DNA of 64,000 bases, from positions 558,001 through 622,000 of the forward strand of contig CAWCZF010000002.1 of the NCBI GenBank assembly GCA_963799975.1, read 5' to 3'. Below are positions 36,583 to 44,617 of the stretch, piece by piece. The translations under genes were made by a program, and so were the position numbers. How positions within the stretch are numbered: the first letter of the stretch is position 1; the number at the start of each line of letters is the position of its first letter. The stretch comes from Actinoallomurus sp963799975 (GTDB lineage Bacteria; Actinomycetota; Actinomycetes; Streptosporangiales; Streptosporangiaceae). Below the pieces are notes generated by a model that saw only the letters and a program-made list of their open reading frames with translations, ran no database searches and was not told where the DNA came from.

Positions 36583-37152
36583 GTGCAGCCACCACCGTAC
36601 CCAGAGCCGTCGTACCCGGCTCCGGTGCCGCCGGGACGCCGCGTCAACCGGGCACTGGTGATCGGCCTGGCCGCCGGCGCGCTCGTCCTGCTCCTGCTGA
36701 TCGTGGCCGCCATCGTGCTCACGGGGTCGCGGCGGTCCTCGGGCCACGCGCTGATGGACACCCTCCAGTTCCGCAAGGTCCTCGCCGTGACCAGCGGAAC
36801 CTGTCCCGCCGGCACGCCCGACCGCCTTTCGTCGGCCGACTCCTGCTACCAGCTGGGCGACGGCATGACGGTCTCCCGCGTGGCCGGAATCGCCCTGCGC
36901 CCGCCCGGCCAGGACAGCGCCGGCTACTCCGTCGACATCAGCCTGCAACCGGACGACGCGTCCCGCCTGACCACACTGACCAGCGCGGTCGCGCACGAAC
37001 AGCCGCCACGCAACCAACTCGCCATCGTGAAGAAGGGCCGCGTCGGCTCAGCCCCATCGGTACTGGAACCGATCACGGGCGGCAAGATCTCCCTCAGCGG
37101 CAACCTCACCCGCGCGGAGGCACAGAGCTACGTCGACCTCCTCGGCGACTGA
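36583..37152 (+). CDS. membrane protein with SecDF P1-head-like outer domain
   Basis: A 189-residue protein starting at GTG 36583 behind AAGGGAGAG. A proline-rich cytosolic lead (PPPYPEPSYPAPVPPG) and a transmembrane helix (about 24-47) precede an extracytoplasmic domain with CYQLGDGMTVSRVAGIAL, SVDISLQPDDASRLTTLT, RNQLAIVKKGRVGSAPSV and GGKISLSGNLTRAEAQ, the same segments found in the P1 head of SecD/SecDF. It lacks the transport helices of SecD, so it is a domain reused for a sensor or chaperone role at the cell surface. It is divergent from the quinone oxidoreductase. Confidence 0.78.
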   Translation: MQPPPYPEPSYPAPVPPGRRVNRALVIGLAAGALVLLLLIVAAIVLTGSRRSSGHALMDTLQFRKVLAVTSGTCPAGTPDRLSSADSCYQLGDGMTVSRVAGIALRPPGQDSAGYSVDISLQPDDASRLTTLTSAVAHEQPPRNQLAIVKKGRVGSAPSVLEPITGGKISLSGNLTRAEAQSYVDLLGD

Positions 37153-37266
37153 CACCGAACCGAGGCGATACCGACGTCGATCCAGCGTCGTTCGCAACGC
37201 GCTGGCCCCTAATCGGCCCCGTGCAAGAAGATGCCCAGGCACATCGCCGGGCGGCATCATGGACGC

Positions 37267-37813
37267 ATGGGCACAGGCGTCGGTTCGCTGATACGACAGA
37301 TGCGCCATCTGCGCGGATGGTCGCAATCCGACCTCGCGCGCGAACTCTGCAAAGTCGCCGAACACGCGACTGTCACTCGGGAAGAGGTCTCGCGGTGGGA
37401 GCGCGAAAAGCGCATCCCTGGCCCATTTTGGACACGGAGTCTATCGACCGTCTTGCTAGTACCCCTAGAGGAGTTCGATAAAGTGAAGCGAAGGGATATG
37501 ATCCTTCTCTCGGGTGTCGCTCTTAGTGGTATTGCGACTGGGAGCGAAGTCGATAGAGAGCCTCAAGAGATCTTCTCATCTGTCGCCGCCGGTGACGAAC
37601 AGGCGTTGACGATCGTCCAAACATCACATGCCACGGATCTCACGATAGCGAGCTACTCGGCTCCCGACAAGGGAACGATCCTTCATCTCACTCATTGGCT
37701 CGAACGAGGGAGATTCGAGCGTCCTCCGCGTGAACGCAGCAGGCATCCTTGCCAAAACACAGAGCTTCCAAAAAGTATCTGATAAGAGCGCTTCAAGACG
37801 AGCCGTCACGTGA
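37267..37813 (+). pseudogene. XRE-family regulator, frameshifted
   Basis: ATG 37267 begins a helix-turn-helix (SLIRQMRHLRGWSQSDLARE, about 5-25, then TREEVSRWEREKRIPGPFW). The frame continues to ILHLTHWLERG, after which one extra G near 37705-37710 breaks it; the next frame restores DSSVLRVNAAGILAKTQSFQ, a conserved block of actinobacterial XRE proteins, and ends at TGA 37811-37813. The usual C-terminal part is absent. Base composition is clearly lower in GC than around it, marking the left edge of an acquired segment. Confidence 0.7.
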
Positions 37814-37855
37814 GAATGTTCGTTCGATTGGCTTGCTGTTGAGTGGGATTAATCC

Positions 37856-38185
37856 ATGCACGTGATCGAAGTAAGAAACGCAGAGCTTCTCGCGGGGATC
37901 ACAACAGAAGCACAGAGACGCGGCATTGCGAACGGTGCGATTGTCTCACTCATTGGGGCGGCCGACCGATTTACCATCTCAACTATGCCGAAAGACGATC
38001 CGCTTAAGGACATCGTCACAGACTACGATTGTCCCGCAGAATTCACCGGAACCGGTGAGATCATCAATGGCGTCGTCCACATTCATGCCGTCATGGCCAT
38101 TCACGGCGATCGAGGAATATCGGGTCATCTACACAAAGCGACCATAGGCGCCTGGTTTGCTCGGGCATACGTGATCGACTGCTGA
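37856..38185 (+). CDS. PPC/DUF296 domain protein
   Basis: A 109-residue protein with the trimeric PPC fold signature: MHVIEVRNAELLAGITTEAQ, NGAIVSLIGAADRFTIS, CPAEFTGTGEIINGVVHIHA and HGDRGISGHLHKATIGAWFA. The conserved GEI and HIHA/SGHL parts are present. In plants the domain is joined to AT-hooks; single-domain bacterial versions are of unknown role, possibly binding metals or nucleic acids. It lies in the lower-GC segment with the XRE relic and the PIMT-type gene. Confidence 0.82.
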   Translation: MHVIEVRNAELLAGITTEAQRRGIANGAIVSLIGAADRFTISTMPKDDPLKDIVTDYDCPAEFTGTGEIINGVVHIHAVMAIHGDRGISGHLHKATIGAWFARAYVIDC

Positions 38186-38273
38186 CCTGGCCCCTCATCG
38201 GCCACTAGCTTCCACAGATTCCGCAGGTTTCAATAGTGCAGGCGGCTAGCTCGAAGGTTAGGGAGGGTGTTTG

Positions 38274-38399
38274 ATGGGCAGGCACGACAATCCCAAGGCG
38301 TGTGGCATATGTGGCGGAAGCGGCTCGATAACGGTCAATCTGGACAGCAAGAAGCAGAAGATCAAGTGTGCAACCTGCAACGGTAGCGGAAATGCGTAA
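38274..38399 (+). CDS. 41-residue double-CxxCxGxG protein
   Basis: A tiny ORF beginning at ATG 38274 with GGGAGGG upstream and ending at TAA 38397-38399, two bases before the next gene. It contains CGICGGSGS near the start and CATCNGSG near the end, two CxxCxGxG units like one half of the DnaJ zinc hairpin. It could bind one zinc. Similar tiny proteins occur near methyltransferases in actinobacterial islands. Role unknown; a RiPP precursor role is possible but not supported by a leader-like region. Confidence 0.65.
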   Translation: MGRHDNPKACGICGGSGSITVNLDSKKQKIKCATCNGSGNA

Positions 38400-38400
38400 A

Positions 38401-39138
38401 ATGAGCGCCTTCCCCGGATTCCCAGGGCTACCCCCTGTCGATCGACGCCTTTTCATTCCAGATGATATCTGGATGATACGAGACGATAAGTTCGTAAAGC
38501 TGTCGCGGGGTGAAAATCCAACAGAGTGGGAGCGCGTCGTAGCATCCGAAGACGCGATTACAACCCAGCTCAAGAACAGCACTTGGCCGACTTCCTCGTC
38601 TTCGGCTCCATCGGTAATGGCGCAGATGATCGCCGCACTCGAAATCACGCCCGCCATGCGCGTTCTGGAAATCGGAACCGGCACCGGATACAACGCCGCG
38701 TGTCTGGCGGCACTGGGCGCCGATGTTGTAACCGTCGAGATCGACGAAGAGCTGGCTACCCAAGCACGGAACAGCCTGGAGAAAGCGGGATACGCAAACG
38801 TCACTGTGATCACCGGAGACGGGGAGAATGGCGTAGCAGCAAACGCACCCTTCGACCGGGTGATAGCGACCGCTGCGGTTCACACGGTCCCCTATGCCTG
38901 GGTAGAACAGACCAAAGACGACGGGCTGATCGTTGTCCCCTACACGGGAAGGGGCCATGAGGGAGCTGTTCTCATACTCGAAGTCAACGACGGGACGGCG
39001 ATTGGCGGAGTCAGTGGAGAAGCAGCATTCATGCCCCTTCGGGGCCAGCGGATGGCTCAAGACGATCTCAGGGCGCTGGTGTCCCGGGATGATCTGCGAC
39101 TAGAGGTGAGTAGAGCGGGACAACGCGTCATCGATTGA
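38401..39138 (+). CDS. protein-L-isoaspartate methyltransferase-like enzyme
   Basis: A 245-residue SAM enzyme from ATG 38401. The PIMT marks are SSSAPSVMAQMIAALEI (substrate/SAM loop), VLEIGTGTGYNAACLAAL (motif I), VTVEIDEELATQARNSLEKA and GDGENGVAANAPFDRVIATAA. PIMT enzymes convert isoaspartate in aged proteins, but the actinobacterial accessory types also modify ribosomal peptides. Here the gene is coupled to a tiny CxxCxGxG ORF and lies in a lower-GC segment, so a specialised target is likely. Length fits the family core. Confidence 0.85.
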   Translation: MSAFPGFPGLPPVDRRLFIPDDIWMIRDDKFVKLSRGENPTEWERVVASEDAITTQLKNSTWPTSSSSAPSVMAQMIAALEITPAMRVLEIGTGTGYNAACLAALGADVVTVEIDEELATQARNSLEKAGYANVTVITGDGENGVAANAPFDRVIATAAVHTVPYAWVEQTKDDGLIVVPYTGRGHEGAVLILEVNDGTAIGGVSGEAAFMPLRGQRMAQDDLRALVSRDDLRLEVSRAGQRVID

Positions 39139-39189
39139 CCGGCGGGCTCGGCGGCCGCAGGTTCACAGGCGAAGACCACGGGCGTGGGC

Positions 39190-40623
39190 TCACCGCGTGA
39201 CTCGGCGGTGGACGGCGACCAGGTCGAAGATCGCCACGCACAGGGCGACCAGTACGAGCACTGTCACGACGAGTACGCCTCGGCGGAACGCCGACGCCCA
39301 GTCGCCGTGTGAGGCGGTGACGGCGGCGAAGAAGACCGCGCCGACGGCCGCGACGCCCACGGCGTTGCCGATGCGCTGGCCCGTCTGCAGGACGCCCGCC
39401 GCACTGCCTCCGCCCTCCGGCGGGACCTCCGACAGGGTGATCGTCTGGTTCGGCGAGATGACCAGGCCGCTGCCGATGCCGGCGACCAGCAGCGGAATCG
39501 CGGTGGCCAGTGCCGCGTGGCCGCCCGGTACGGCGCGTGCGGTGAGGAACGTCGCGGCCATCCCGGCGGCGACGAGGGCGAGTCCGCCGGCGACCAGCGA
39601 GCGGCCGAACCGTGACACCATGCGCCCGCCCGCTGCCGCCCCGGCCGCCGAGCCGAGTGCGAACGGCGTGATCGCCAGGCCCGCCAGCAGTGCGCTGTAG
39701 TGCAGGCCGTTCTGGAGATAGAGGGTGAAGATGAAGAAGATCGAGGCGAACCCGGCGAAGTAGAGCAGCGCGATCGTCGCGCCGAGGGCGTAGGACCGGC
39801 GACGGAACAGTGACAGGTCCAGGAGCGGCTGATGGTGCCGCCGCTCCCAGCCGAGGAAGGCGGCGAGTACGACGAGGGCGGCCGGGACCAGCAGCCATTT
39901 TCGCTCGCCGTGCCACTGCTGGTCCTGTACGAACGGAAGCAGCAGCGTGACCACGCCGACGCCGAGGAGCACGACCCCGACCGGGTCCAGGCTCTCGTGC
40001 CGCCGCGTCTCGGCGGGCGCCGGCAGCAGGTGCCACGCGAGCGGCAGCGCGACCAGCCCCACCGGCACGTTGACGTAGAAGACCCACCGCCAGCCCTCCT
40101 GGGTGCCGGCGAGGGCGATCAGCAGGCCGCCGATGAGCGGCCCGGCGGCCGTGGCGATGCCGATCGTGGCGCCGAGCGCGCCGAACGCGCGTGGGCGCTC
40201 CCGCGCGCTGAACACGACCTGGATCAGCCCGGCGATCTGCGGGTTCACGACACCCGCCGCCAGGCCCTGTACGAGGCGGGCGACGACGAGCCACAGCATG
40301 GTCTGCGCCAGACCGGCGACCGCGCTGGAGAGGGTGAACAGCGTCAGCCCGACCATGAAGACGGCGCGGCGGCTGCGCGCATCGCCGAGCCGCCCGGCGG
40401 GCACCAGCGCCAAGCCGAACGCCAGCGCGTACCCGCTGAGGATCCACTGCAAACCGCCGGGCGACGCGTGCAGCCCGCTGCGGATGGACGGCAGGGCGAC
40501 ATTGACGATGCTGACGTCGAGCAGCGTCATGAAGGCGGCGACGAGACAGACCGCGAGGGCCTGCCAGCGGCGGTCGACGGGCGTGCGGTCCGCGGCGTCC
40601 GTCTCGGAGGGGTGAACGGCCAA
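39190..40623 (-). CDS. DHA2-type MFS drug exporter
   Basis: A 477-residue, 14-helix drug:H+ antiporter of the EmrB/QacA family, starting at TTG 40623, nine bases after AAGGAG. Family marks: LDVSIVNVALPSIRSGL (helix one), GRLGDARSRRAVFM (loop motif A), LVQGLAAGVVNPQIAGLI and the motif C glycines GATIGIATAAGPLIGGLL. It expels lipophilic compounds. No regulator gene is adjacent. Confidence 0.92.
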   Translation of the reverse strand: MAVHPSETDAADRTPVDRRWQALAVCLVAAFMTLLDVSIVNVALPSIRSGLHASPGGLQWILSGYALAFGLALVPAGRLGDARSRRAVFMVGLTLFTLSSAVAGLAQTMLWLVVARLVQGLAAGVVNPQIAGLIQVVFSARERPRAFGALGATIGIATAAGPLIGGLLIALAGTQEGWRWVFYVNVPVGLVALPLAWHLLPAPAETRRHESLDPVGVVLLGVGVVTLLLPFVQDQQWHGERKWLLVPAALVVLAAFLGWERRHHQPLLDLSLFRRRSYALGATIALLYFAGFASIFFIFTLYLQNGLHYSALLAGLAITPFALGSAAGAAAGGRMVSRFGRSLVAGGLALVAAGMAATFLTARAVPGGHAALATAIPLLVAGIGSGLVISPNQTITLSEVPPEGGGSAAGVLQTGQRIGNAVGVAAVGAVFFAAVTASHGDWASAFRRGVLVVTVLVLVALCVAIFDLVAVHRRVTR

Positions 40624-40771
40624 GCCTCGGCACTCCTTGTCCGCGGCCCGGGGGGCGGCCGCACATTCAGCTGGACATCCCCCCTAATCATCTCTACCCG
40701 CCCAATCCCTCATCCCGTCCGCGAGGCACTCCGTCCGGCGTGTCACGTACGGCAGGCCCTAATCTGGGCCG

Positions 40772-41341
40772 ATGCGCACTCTGACGACGGCGCGCCTCGA
40801 ACTGCACGCCTGGCGTGAGGACTTCGAGGACGACCTGTTCCGGCTCTCCTCCGACGAGCGGGTGACGCGGTTCATCGGCGACGGCCGTACGTGGAGCCGG
40901 GAGCGTACCGCCGAGCGCCACCAGGAGTGCCTGCGACACTGGGCCGAGCACGGGTTCGGCTGGCGGGCGATCGTCGACCAGGGGACGTTCGCCGGCGTCG
41001 CCGCGATCAACCGGCTCGGCGCGGGCGTGCCCGGTGTCGAGGAGGACGCGATCGAGATCGGCTGGTGGATCGACCCGCGGTCGTGGGGCCGCGGCATCGC
41101 CACCGAGGCCGCTCTCGCGATGCGCGACGACGCCTTCGGCCGCCTCGGCGCGCATCGCGTCGTGGCCCGCTACCAGCCGGCCAACGTGGCGTCCGGGCGC
41201 GTCATGGTCAAGCTCGGGATGCGCATGCACAGCGACATGGTCGGCCGTGCCGGCGAGCCCGTACGCGTGTACGAACTGGGCCGGCCGCACTGGCAGGCCC
41301 TCGCCGGCGAGGGCGAGGCCCGGGGTTCGACCGAGGTTTGA
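40772..41341 (+). CDS. GNAT-family (RimJ/RimL type) acetyltransferase
   Basis: A 189-residue enzyme. LTTARLELHAWREDFEDDLF starts the GNAT fold, IGWWIDPRSWGRGIATEAAL holds the acetyl-CoA pyrophosphate loop (R/Q-x-x-G-x-G/A), and NVASGRVMVKLGM is the conserved NxxSxxxxxKxG region. It acetylates an N-terminus or amine; the target is unknown. TAATCT at 40760-40765 is six bases before the ATG and there is no ribosome site, indicating a leaderless mRNA. Confidence 0.88.
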   Translation: MRTLTTARLELHAWREDFEDDLFRLSSDERVTRFIGDGRTWSRERTAERHQECLRHWAEHGFGWRAIVDQGTFAGVAAINRLGAGVPGVEEDAIEIGWWIDPRSWGRGIATEAALAMRDDAFGRLGAHRVVARYQPANVASGRVMVKLGMRMHSDMVGRAGEPVRVYELGRPHWQALAGEGEARGSTEV

Positions 41342-41395
41342 CCAGGGGGGACACCGGGCATTCGAGAAGCTCATCGAGCCGACCTGCGGCGGCCC

Positions 41396-41548
41396 ATGGG
41401 CCCCGAGGACGTGGTCGCCACCACCGGTCTGGGCGAGGAGACCGTACGCGCCGCGCTCACGCGCCTCACCGAGCTCGAAATGATCGTGAGCGGCGAGGAC
41501 GGCGCGAGCCTGGGCCCGAACGACTGGGACGTACGCGACGCGGACTGA
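41396..41548 (+). CDS. 50-residue winged-helix-like fragment
   Basis: A short ORF from ATG 41396, in the GNAT frame but after its stop, encoding MGPEDVVATTGLGEETVRAA and LTRLTELEMI. The sequence has the helix-turn-helix feel of a MarR/DUF-like DNA-reading unit. No ribosome site is visible. It may be an independent small gene or the remaining piece of a larger regulator. Confidence 0.35.
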   Translation: MGPEDVVATTGLGEETVRAALTRLTELEMIVSGEDGASLGPNDWDVRDAD

Positions 41549-41572
41549 CCCGCGCCGGCGACCCCCCGCCGC

Positions 41573-42067
41573 TCAGCCGTCCAGCTCCTCCGCGGGCCCG
41601 GCGTCGGCCCTGATCAGCTTCGGCAGCACGTACCAGAGCACCAGGTAGAGGACCACGAGCGCCGCCCCCAGCCCGCTCGCCCAGCCGAGGCCGGCCACGA
41701 AGTCCAGTACGAGGAACACCGCGCCGATGATGGCGACAAGGAGGGTGGCCAGGCCCGCCTGTGCGAGCCGGGACGCCGAGCGTACGAGCGCCGGCTTGTG
41801 GCCCTCGCGGAAGACCTGGCGGTGGTCGCTGACCGGCGCGATCAGCAGCGCCGTCGCCGTCGCCGAGGCGACCAGGGTGATCACGTAGACAGTCTTGTCC
41901 AGGTCGCTGATGTCGCCGAACCGGTTGGTGAACGGCAGGGTCAGCAGGAACGCGAACAGGATCTGCACGCCCGTCTGCGCGACCCGCAGCTCCTGGAGCA
42001 GCTCGATGAAGTTGCGGTCCCAGCGTTCGAGGCCGGTCTCGTCCCGCCGGCCGTCTCCGTCGCTCAT
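41573..42067 (-). CDS. DUF6328 family membrane protein
   Basis: A 164-residue protein with four hydrophobic segments after a charged N-terminus. FIELLQELRVAQTGVQILFA then FLLTLPFTNRF and TLVASATATALLIAPVSDHR match DUF6328 membrane proteins of actinobacteria. ATG 42067 overlaps the CYTH-CHAD stop (ATGA). Function unknown; it belongs to the same transcription unit as the CYTH-CHAD protein, so a link with polyphosphate or triphosphate metabolism at the membrane is possible. Confidence 0.8.
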   Translation of the reverse strand: MSDGDGRRDETGLERWDRNFIELLQELRVAQTGVQILFAFLLTLPFTNRFGDISDLDKTVYVITLVASATATALLIAPVSDHRQVFREGHKPALVRSASRLAQAGLATLLVAIIGAVFLVLDFVAGLGWASGLGAALVVLYLVLWYVLPKLIRADAGPAEELDG

Positions 42068-43584
42068 TTCTTGCCGAGCTCGCGCCGCGGGCTGCGCCGT
42101 CCGGCCTTTTCGGCGGCCTTGGGCAGCCGGTCGAGCGTGCGCGCGCCCTCCTGGCGTTCGACCTCGCTGAGACGGCCGGCCACGAACAGGTCCGCCGCGG
42201 GCGTGTCCGGCCGTTCGGTGGTGGCGGCGAGACGCTGGATCGCGACGACGCTGTCGTGGTGCTCCCCGAGGACGTCCTGTAGCCGCTCGGCGCGGCGGGC
42301 CAGCTTGGCGGCCGGCGAGCCGAGCGCCGCGGAGGCCGCCTCGGCGGTGTAGCGGGCGCGCTTGGCCGCCTTGCGTGTGCCGTGCAGGGCGACGTCGCGC
42401 TCCTGGCCGGCCGGCAGGTGCGCCGCGCGTTCGTACCGGCTCATCATCTTCCGCCAGGCCCTGGCCACCACCTTCGGCGTCTCCCGGCGGGCCGTACGGC
42501 CGGCGGGCGCGGTGAGCGGCGGCGCGTCGAGCAGGGCGTCCAGGGCGTCGAGCAGGTCGTGGTACCGCCGCGTCAGCAGGGTCTCGCGTACGTGCTCGCG
42601 CGCGACGTGCTCCTCGGAGGCCATCGCGAGGAGCCACGCCGGACTCTGGTGCGCGCCGGGCAGGTCGGCGAGGCGCCGGCCGAACCGCTGGGTCTGCACC
42701 TCCAGGTCGCGCACCTCGCCGAGCGCGTCGGCGAGCCACTTGAGCTCCGGGTCCAGCGTACGGATCCGGGCCGGGTCGACGAGGCGCCGATGGGTGCGCA
42801 GGATGCTGCGGATCCGGCGGATCGCCACCCGCATCTTGTGCACGGAGTCGTCGTCCTCCTCGGCCAGCCGTACCAGCGGGTCGTACGCGAGCAGTTGCTC
42901 GACCTGCTCTCCGAGGTAGGTGACCAGGACGTCGCCGGCCGTACGTGTTGCGGTGTCGCGCGAGACCAGGACGACGTCGTCCTCCAGGGCACGCTGGAGC
43001 TTGGACGCGGCGCTCGCCTCACGCGCGCCGGAGGCGAGCAGCCGCCCGCCGATCCGCTCCAGGAGCTCGCCGGAGCCGTTGACGGCCTCGACCTCGATCT
43101 CCCGCCAGCTCATCAGGCCGACCTCACGCCCGTCACGGCTGAGGCGGCGTGCGTGCACGGTGTCGTCGGCCAGCTCGGCCAGGACCCGGCCGTCGCCGGA
43201 CAGCAGGCCGCGCTCGGTGCGGTGGGTCTCCAGCTCCGCGACGCGTACGAGCGGCCGTCCGCGTACGTGGGCGGCGACGAGGTCCGCGAGGTCCGCGGGG
43301 ACCTCGCGGGTCCCGGCGTCGAGCGGTGCGTGGATCTCCCGCCTGGTGTGCTCGGCCACCGGCAGCTTGAGGTGCCAGGCCGCGTCCCCGCCGCCCTCGC
43401 GGCGGCGCAGTGTGATGCCGCGCGCGGCCAGCCTCAGGTCCTCGGTGTCGAAGTAGGAGGCCTTCAGGGTGTGTGACCGGGGCGCGCCGACCTCCGCGAG
43501 TCCGCCGACCTGCCGCAGGTCGGGCAGGGCGAGGTCGGCCGCTGCGTCGTACTTGCGTTCCAGTTCGATGTGGCGTGCCACCAT
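42064..43584 (-). CDS. CYTH and CHAD domain protein
   Basis: A 506-residue protein. The CYTH triphosphate-tunnel domain (about 1-200) begins HIELERKYD (ExExK motif as ELERK) and includes LRRREGGGDAAWHLKLP and WREIEVEAVNG. The CHAD domain (about 220-500) is a helical bundle with conserved histidines, VHKMRVAIRRIRSILRTHRR and HGTRKAAKRARYTAEAA. CHAD domains bind polyphosphate and CYTH domains hydrolyse inorganic or nucleoside triphosphates. GGAGGAGAG lies just before the start. The unit may attach enzymes to polyphosphate granules. Confidence 0.92.
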   Translation of the reverse strand: MVARHIELERKYDAAADLALPDLRQVGGLAEVGAPRSHTLKASYFDTEDLRLAARGITLRRREGGGDAAWHLKLPVAEHTRREIHAPLDAGTREVPADLADLVAAHVRGRPLVRVAELETHRTERGLLSGDGRVLAELADDTVHARRLSRDGREVGLMSWREIEVEAVNGSGELLERIGGRLLASGAREASAASKLQRALEDDVVLVSRDTATRTAGDVLVTYLGEQVEQLLAYDPLVRLAEEDDDSVHKMRVAIRRIRSILRTHRRLVDPARIRTLDPELKWLADALGEVRDLEVQTQRFGRRLADLPGAHQSPAWLLAMASEEHVAREHVRETLLTRRYHDLLDALDALLDAPPLTAPAGRTARRETPKVVARAWRKMMSRYERAAHLPAGQERDVALHGTRKAAKRARYTAEAASAALGSPAAKLARRAERLQDVLGEHHDSVVAIQRLAATTERPDTPAADLFVAGRLSEVERQEGARTLDRLPKAAEKAGRRSPRRELGKK

Positions 43585-43688
43585 CTCTCCTCCGTAGGGG
43601 AACCGCCGCTTACTACGGCCCTACCCACACATACACCCTCAAAAGTGAATTTTGGCGCGCCTCGCCAACGCTTCCACCTGGGGCGACT

Positions 43689-43973
43689 TCAGGCGCGGCG
43701 TGAGACGGCCACCAGCACGACCGGGTCCGAGCCCCGGTTGTTCAACGCACGGAGCGACAGGCCCTCCAGCCAGAGGATGGCGCCGCTGCCGAAGGTCCGG
43801 CGCACGCCGGTCGAGGTCTCCAGCTCCACCTCGCCACACTCGATGACGACGATCGCATCACGCCACTCGTCCGCGTCGTAGGCGCGTGAGCATCCTCCGG
43901 CCACGGTGACCACTCGCGTCTCGAACGCGGGCCCGGGCCGCCGCCAGGAGTGCTCCTGGCCCGCCGGCGTCAT
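43689..43973 (-). CDS. small cupin-like protein
   Basis: A 94-residue protein starting at ATG 43973, which overlaps the stop of the small ORF upstream (ATGA). HSWRRPGPAFETRVVTVAGG, DAIVVIECGEVELETSTGVR and FGSGAILWLEGLSLRALNN form the paired strands and turns of a single cupin barrel without the full metal-binding histidine set. In-frame openings extend upstream, but coupling to the small ORF favours the 43973 start. Ligand unknown; a role on the small peptide is a possibility. Confidence 0.6.
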   Translation of the reverse strand: MTPAGQEHSWRRPGPAFETRVVTVAGGCSRAYDADEWRDAIVVIECGEVELETSTGVRRTFGSGAILWLEGLSLRALNNRGSDPVVLVAVSRRA

Positions 43974-44080
43974 GACGTCCTTGCCGGGCCGAACCATGGG
44001 AAGGGCCCCGGGTCGAAACCGGCCGCCTCCGCCGTCGCCCGCCGACGGCACCCGGCGGGTCTGGCCTCGGTCGTACTCAC
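43970..44080 (-). CDS. 36-residue small ORF coupled to the cupin gene
   Basis: GTG 44080 is preceded by GGGAGGAGG six bases away, one of the best ribosome sites in the window. The product has a charged N-terminal half with one Cys (STTEARPAGCRRR), then an aromatic, proline-rich end (GFDPGPFPWFGPARTS). Stop and cupin start overlap. The region upstream (44100-44165) is lower in GC and could hold the promoter. It could be a regulatory leader peptide, a real small protein or a peptide precursor. Confidence 0.5.
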   Translation of the reverse strand: MSTTEARPAGCRRRATAEAAGFDPGPFPWFGPARTS

Positions 44081-44166
44081 GAAACGCCTCCTCCCGGATC
44101 GGCACGACACTCGCCCCCACTGGTTATGACTTGCCGAGTACCGAGAATTCATCGGTCCGATTCAGG

Positions 44167-44406
44167 TCACGGCGCGACCGGGCCGGCCGGGCGGTCCTCC
44201 CCTGGCCCCGCCGGGATGCCGACGAGCACCGACGTGCCGCCGCCGGGCGGGCTGAGCACCTCGATGTCGCCGCCCAGGGCCTCGACCCGGTCCTTGAGCC
44301 CGACCAGCCCGGACCCGCCGCCGAGGTCCGCACCGCCCCGTCCGTCGTCGTGGACCGAGAGCCGTACGGTCCGGTGGTCCAGCACGAGGCCGACCCGCGT
44401 ATCGGC
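44167..44406 (-). pseudogene. C-terminal fragment of a sensor histidine kinase
   Basis: About 75 residues of a HATPase_c domain: TRVGLVLDHRTVRLSVHDDG, then GGSGLVGLKDRVEALGGDIE and SPPGGGTSVLV. These are the D-box, G-box and end of NarL-partner kinases of the LiaS/DesK class. The upstream dimerisation domain, phospho-histidine and membrane part are missing and no response regulator is next to it. It is a remnant. Confidence 0.7.
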
Positions 44407-44617
44407 CGGTTGGGCGGGTTTTAGGCCGACCGACTCGGTGCACCCGGGCCACACGACGCTCACCTGCGAACATATGACCCACTGGCGTACGCTCCACGCG
44501 AAACTGACGCGCGGATCCTGGCGCTATAGCGGTACTTTTCCTATCGCCCCCTGAGCCGTCCCGACTCGCCGGGACGCCGCCCGCCCGATCCCTGTCGTCG
44601 ACCCGAGAGAGTTGCAT

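Noticed and set aside
38274..38399. Lanthipeptide or other RiPP precursor
   Set aside because: The sequence has two CxxCxGxG zinc-type units and no leader/core split; the methyltransferase alone is not enough to call a RiPP cluster.
41573..42739. Long arginine/alanine-rich reading frame continuing upstream of the DUF6328 start
   Set aside because: It is an out-of-frame shadow of the CYTH-CHAD gene; only the part from ATG 42067 has family similarity.
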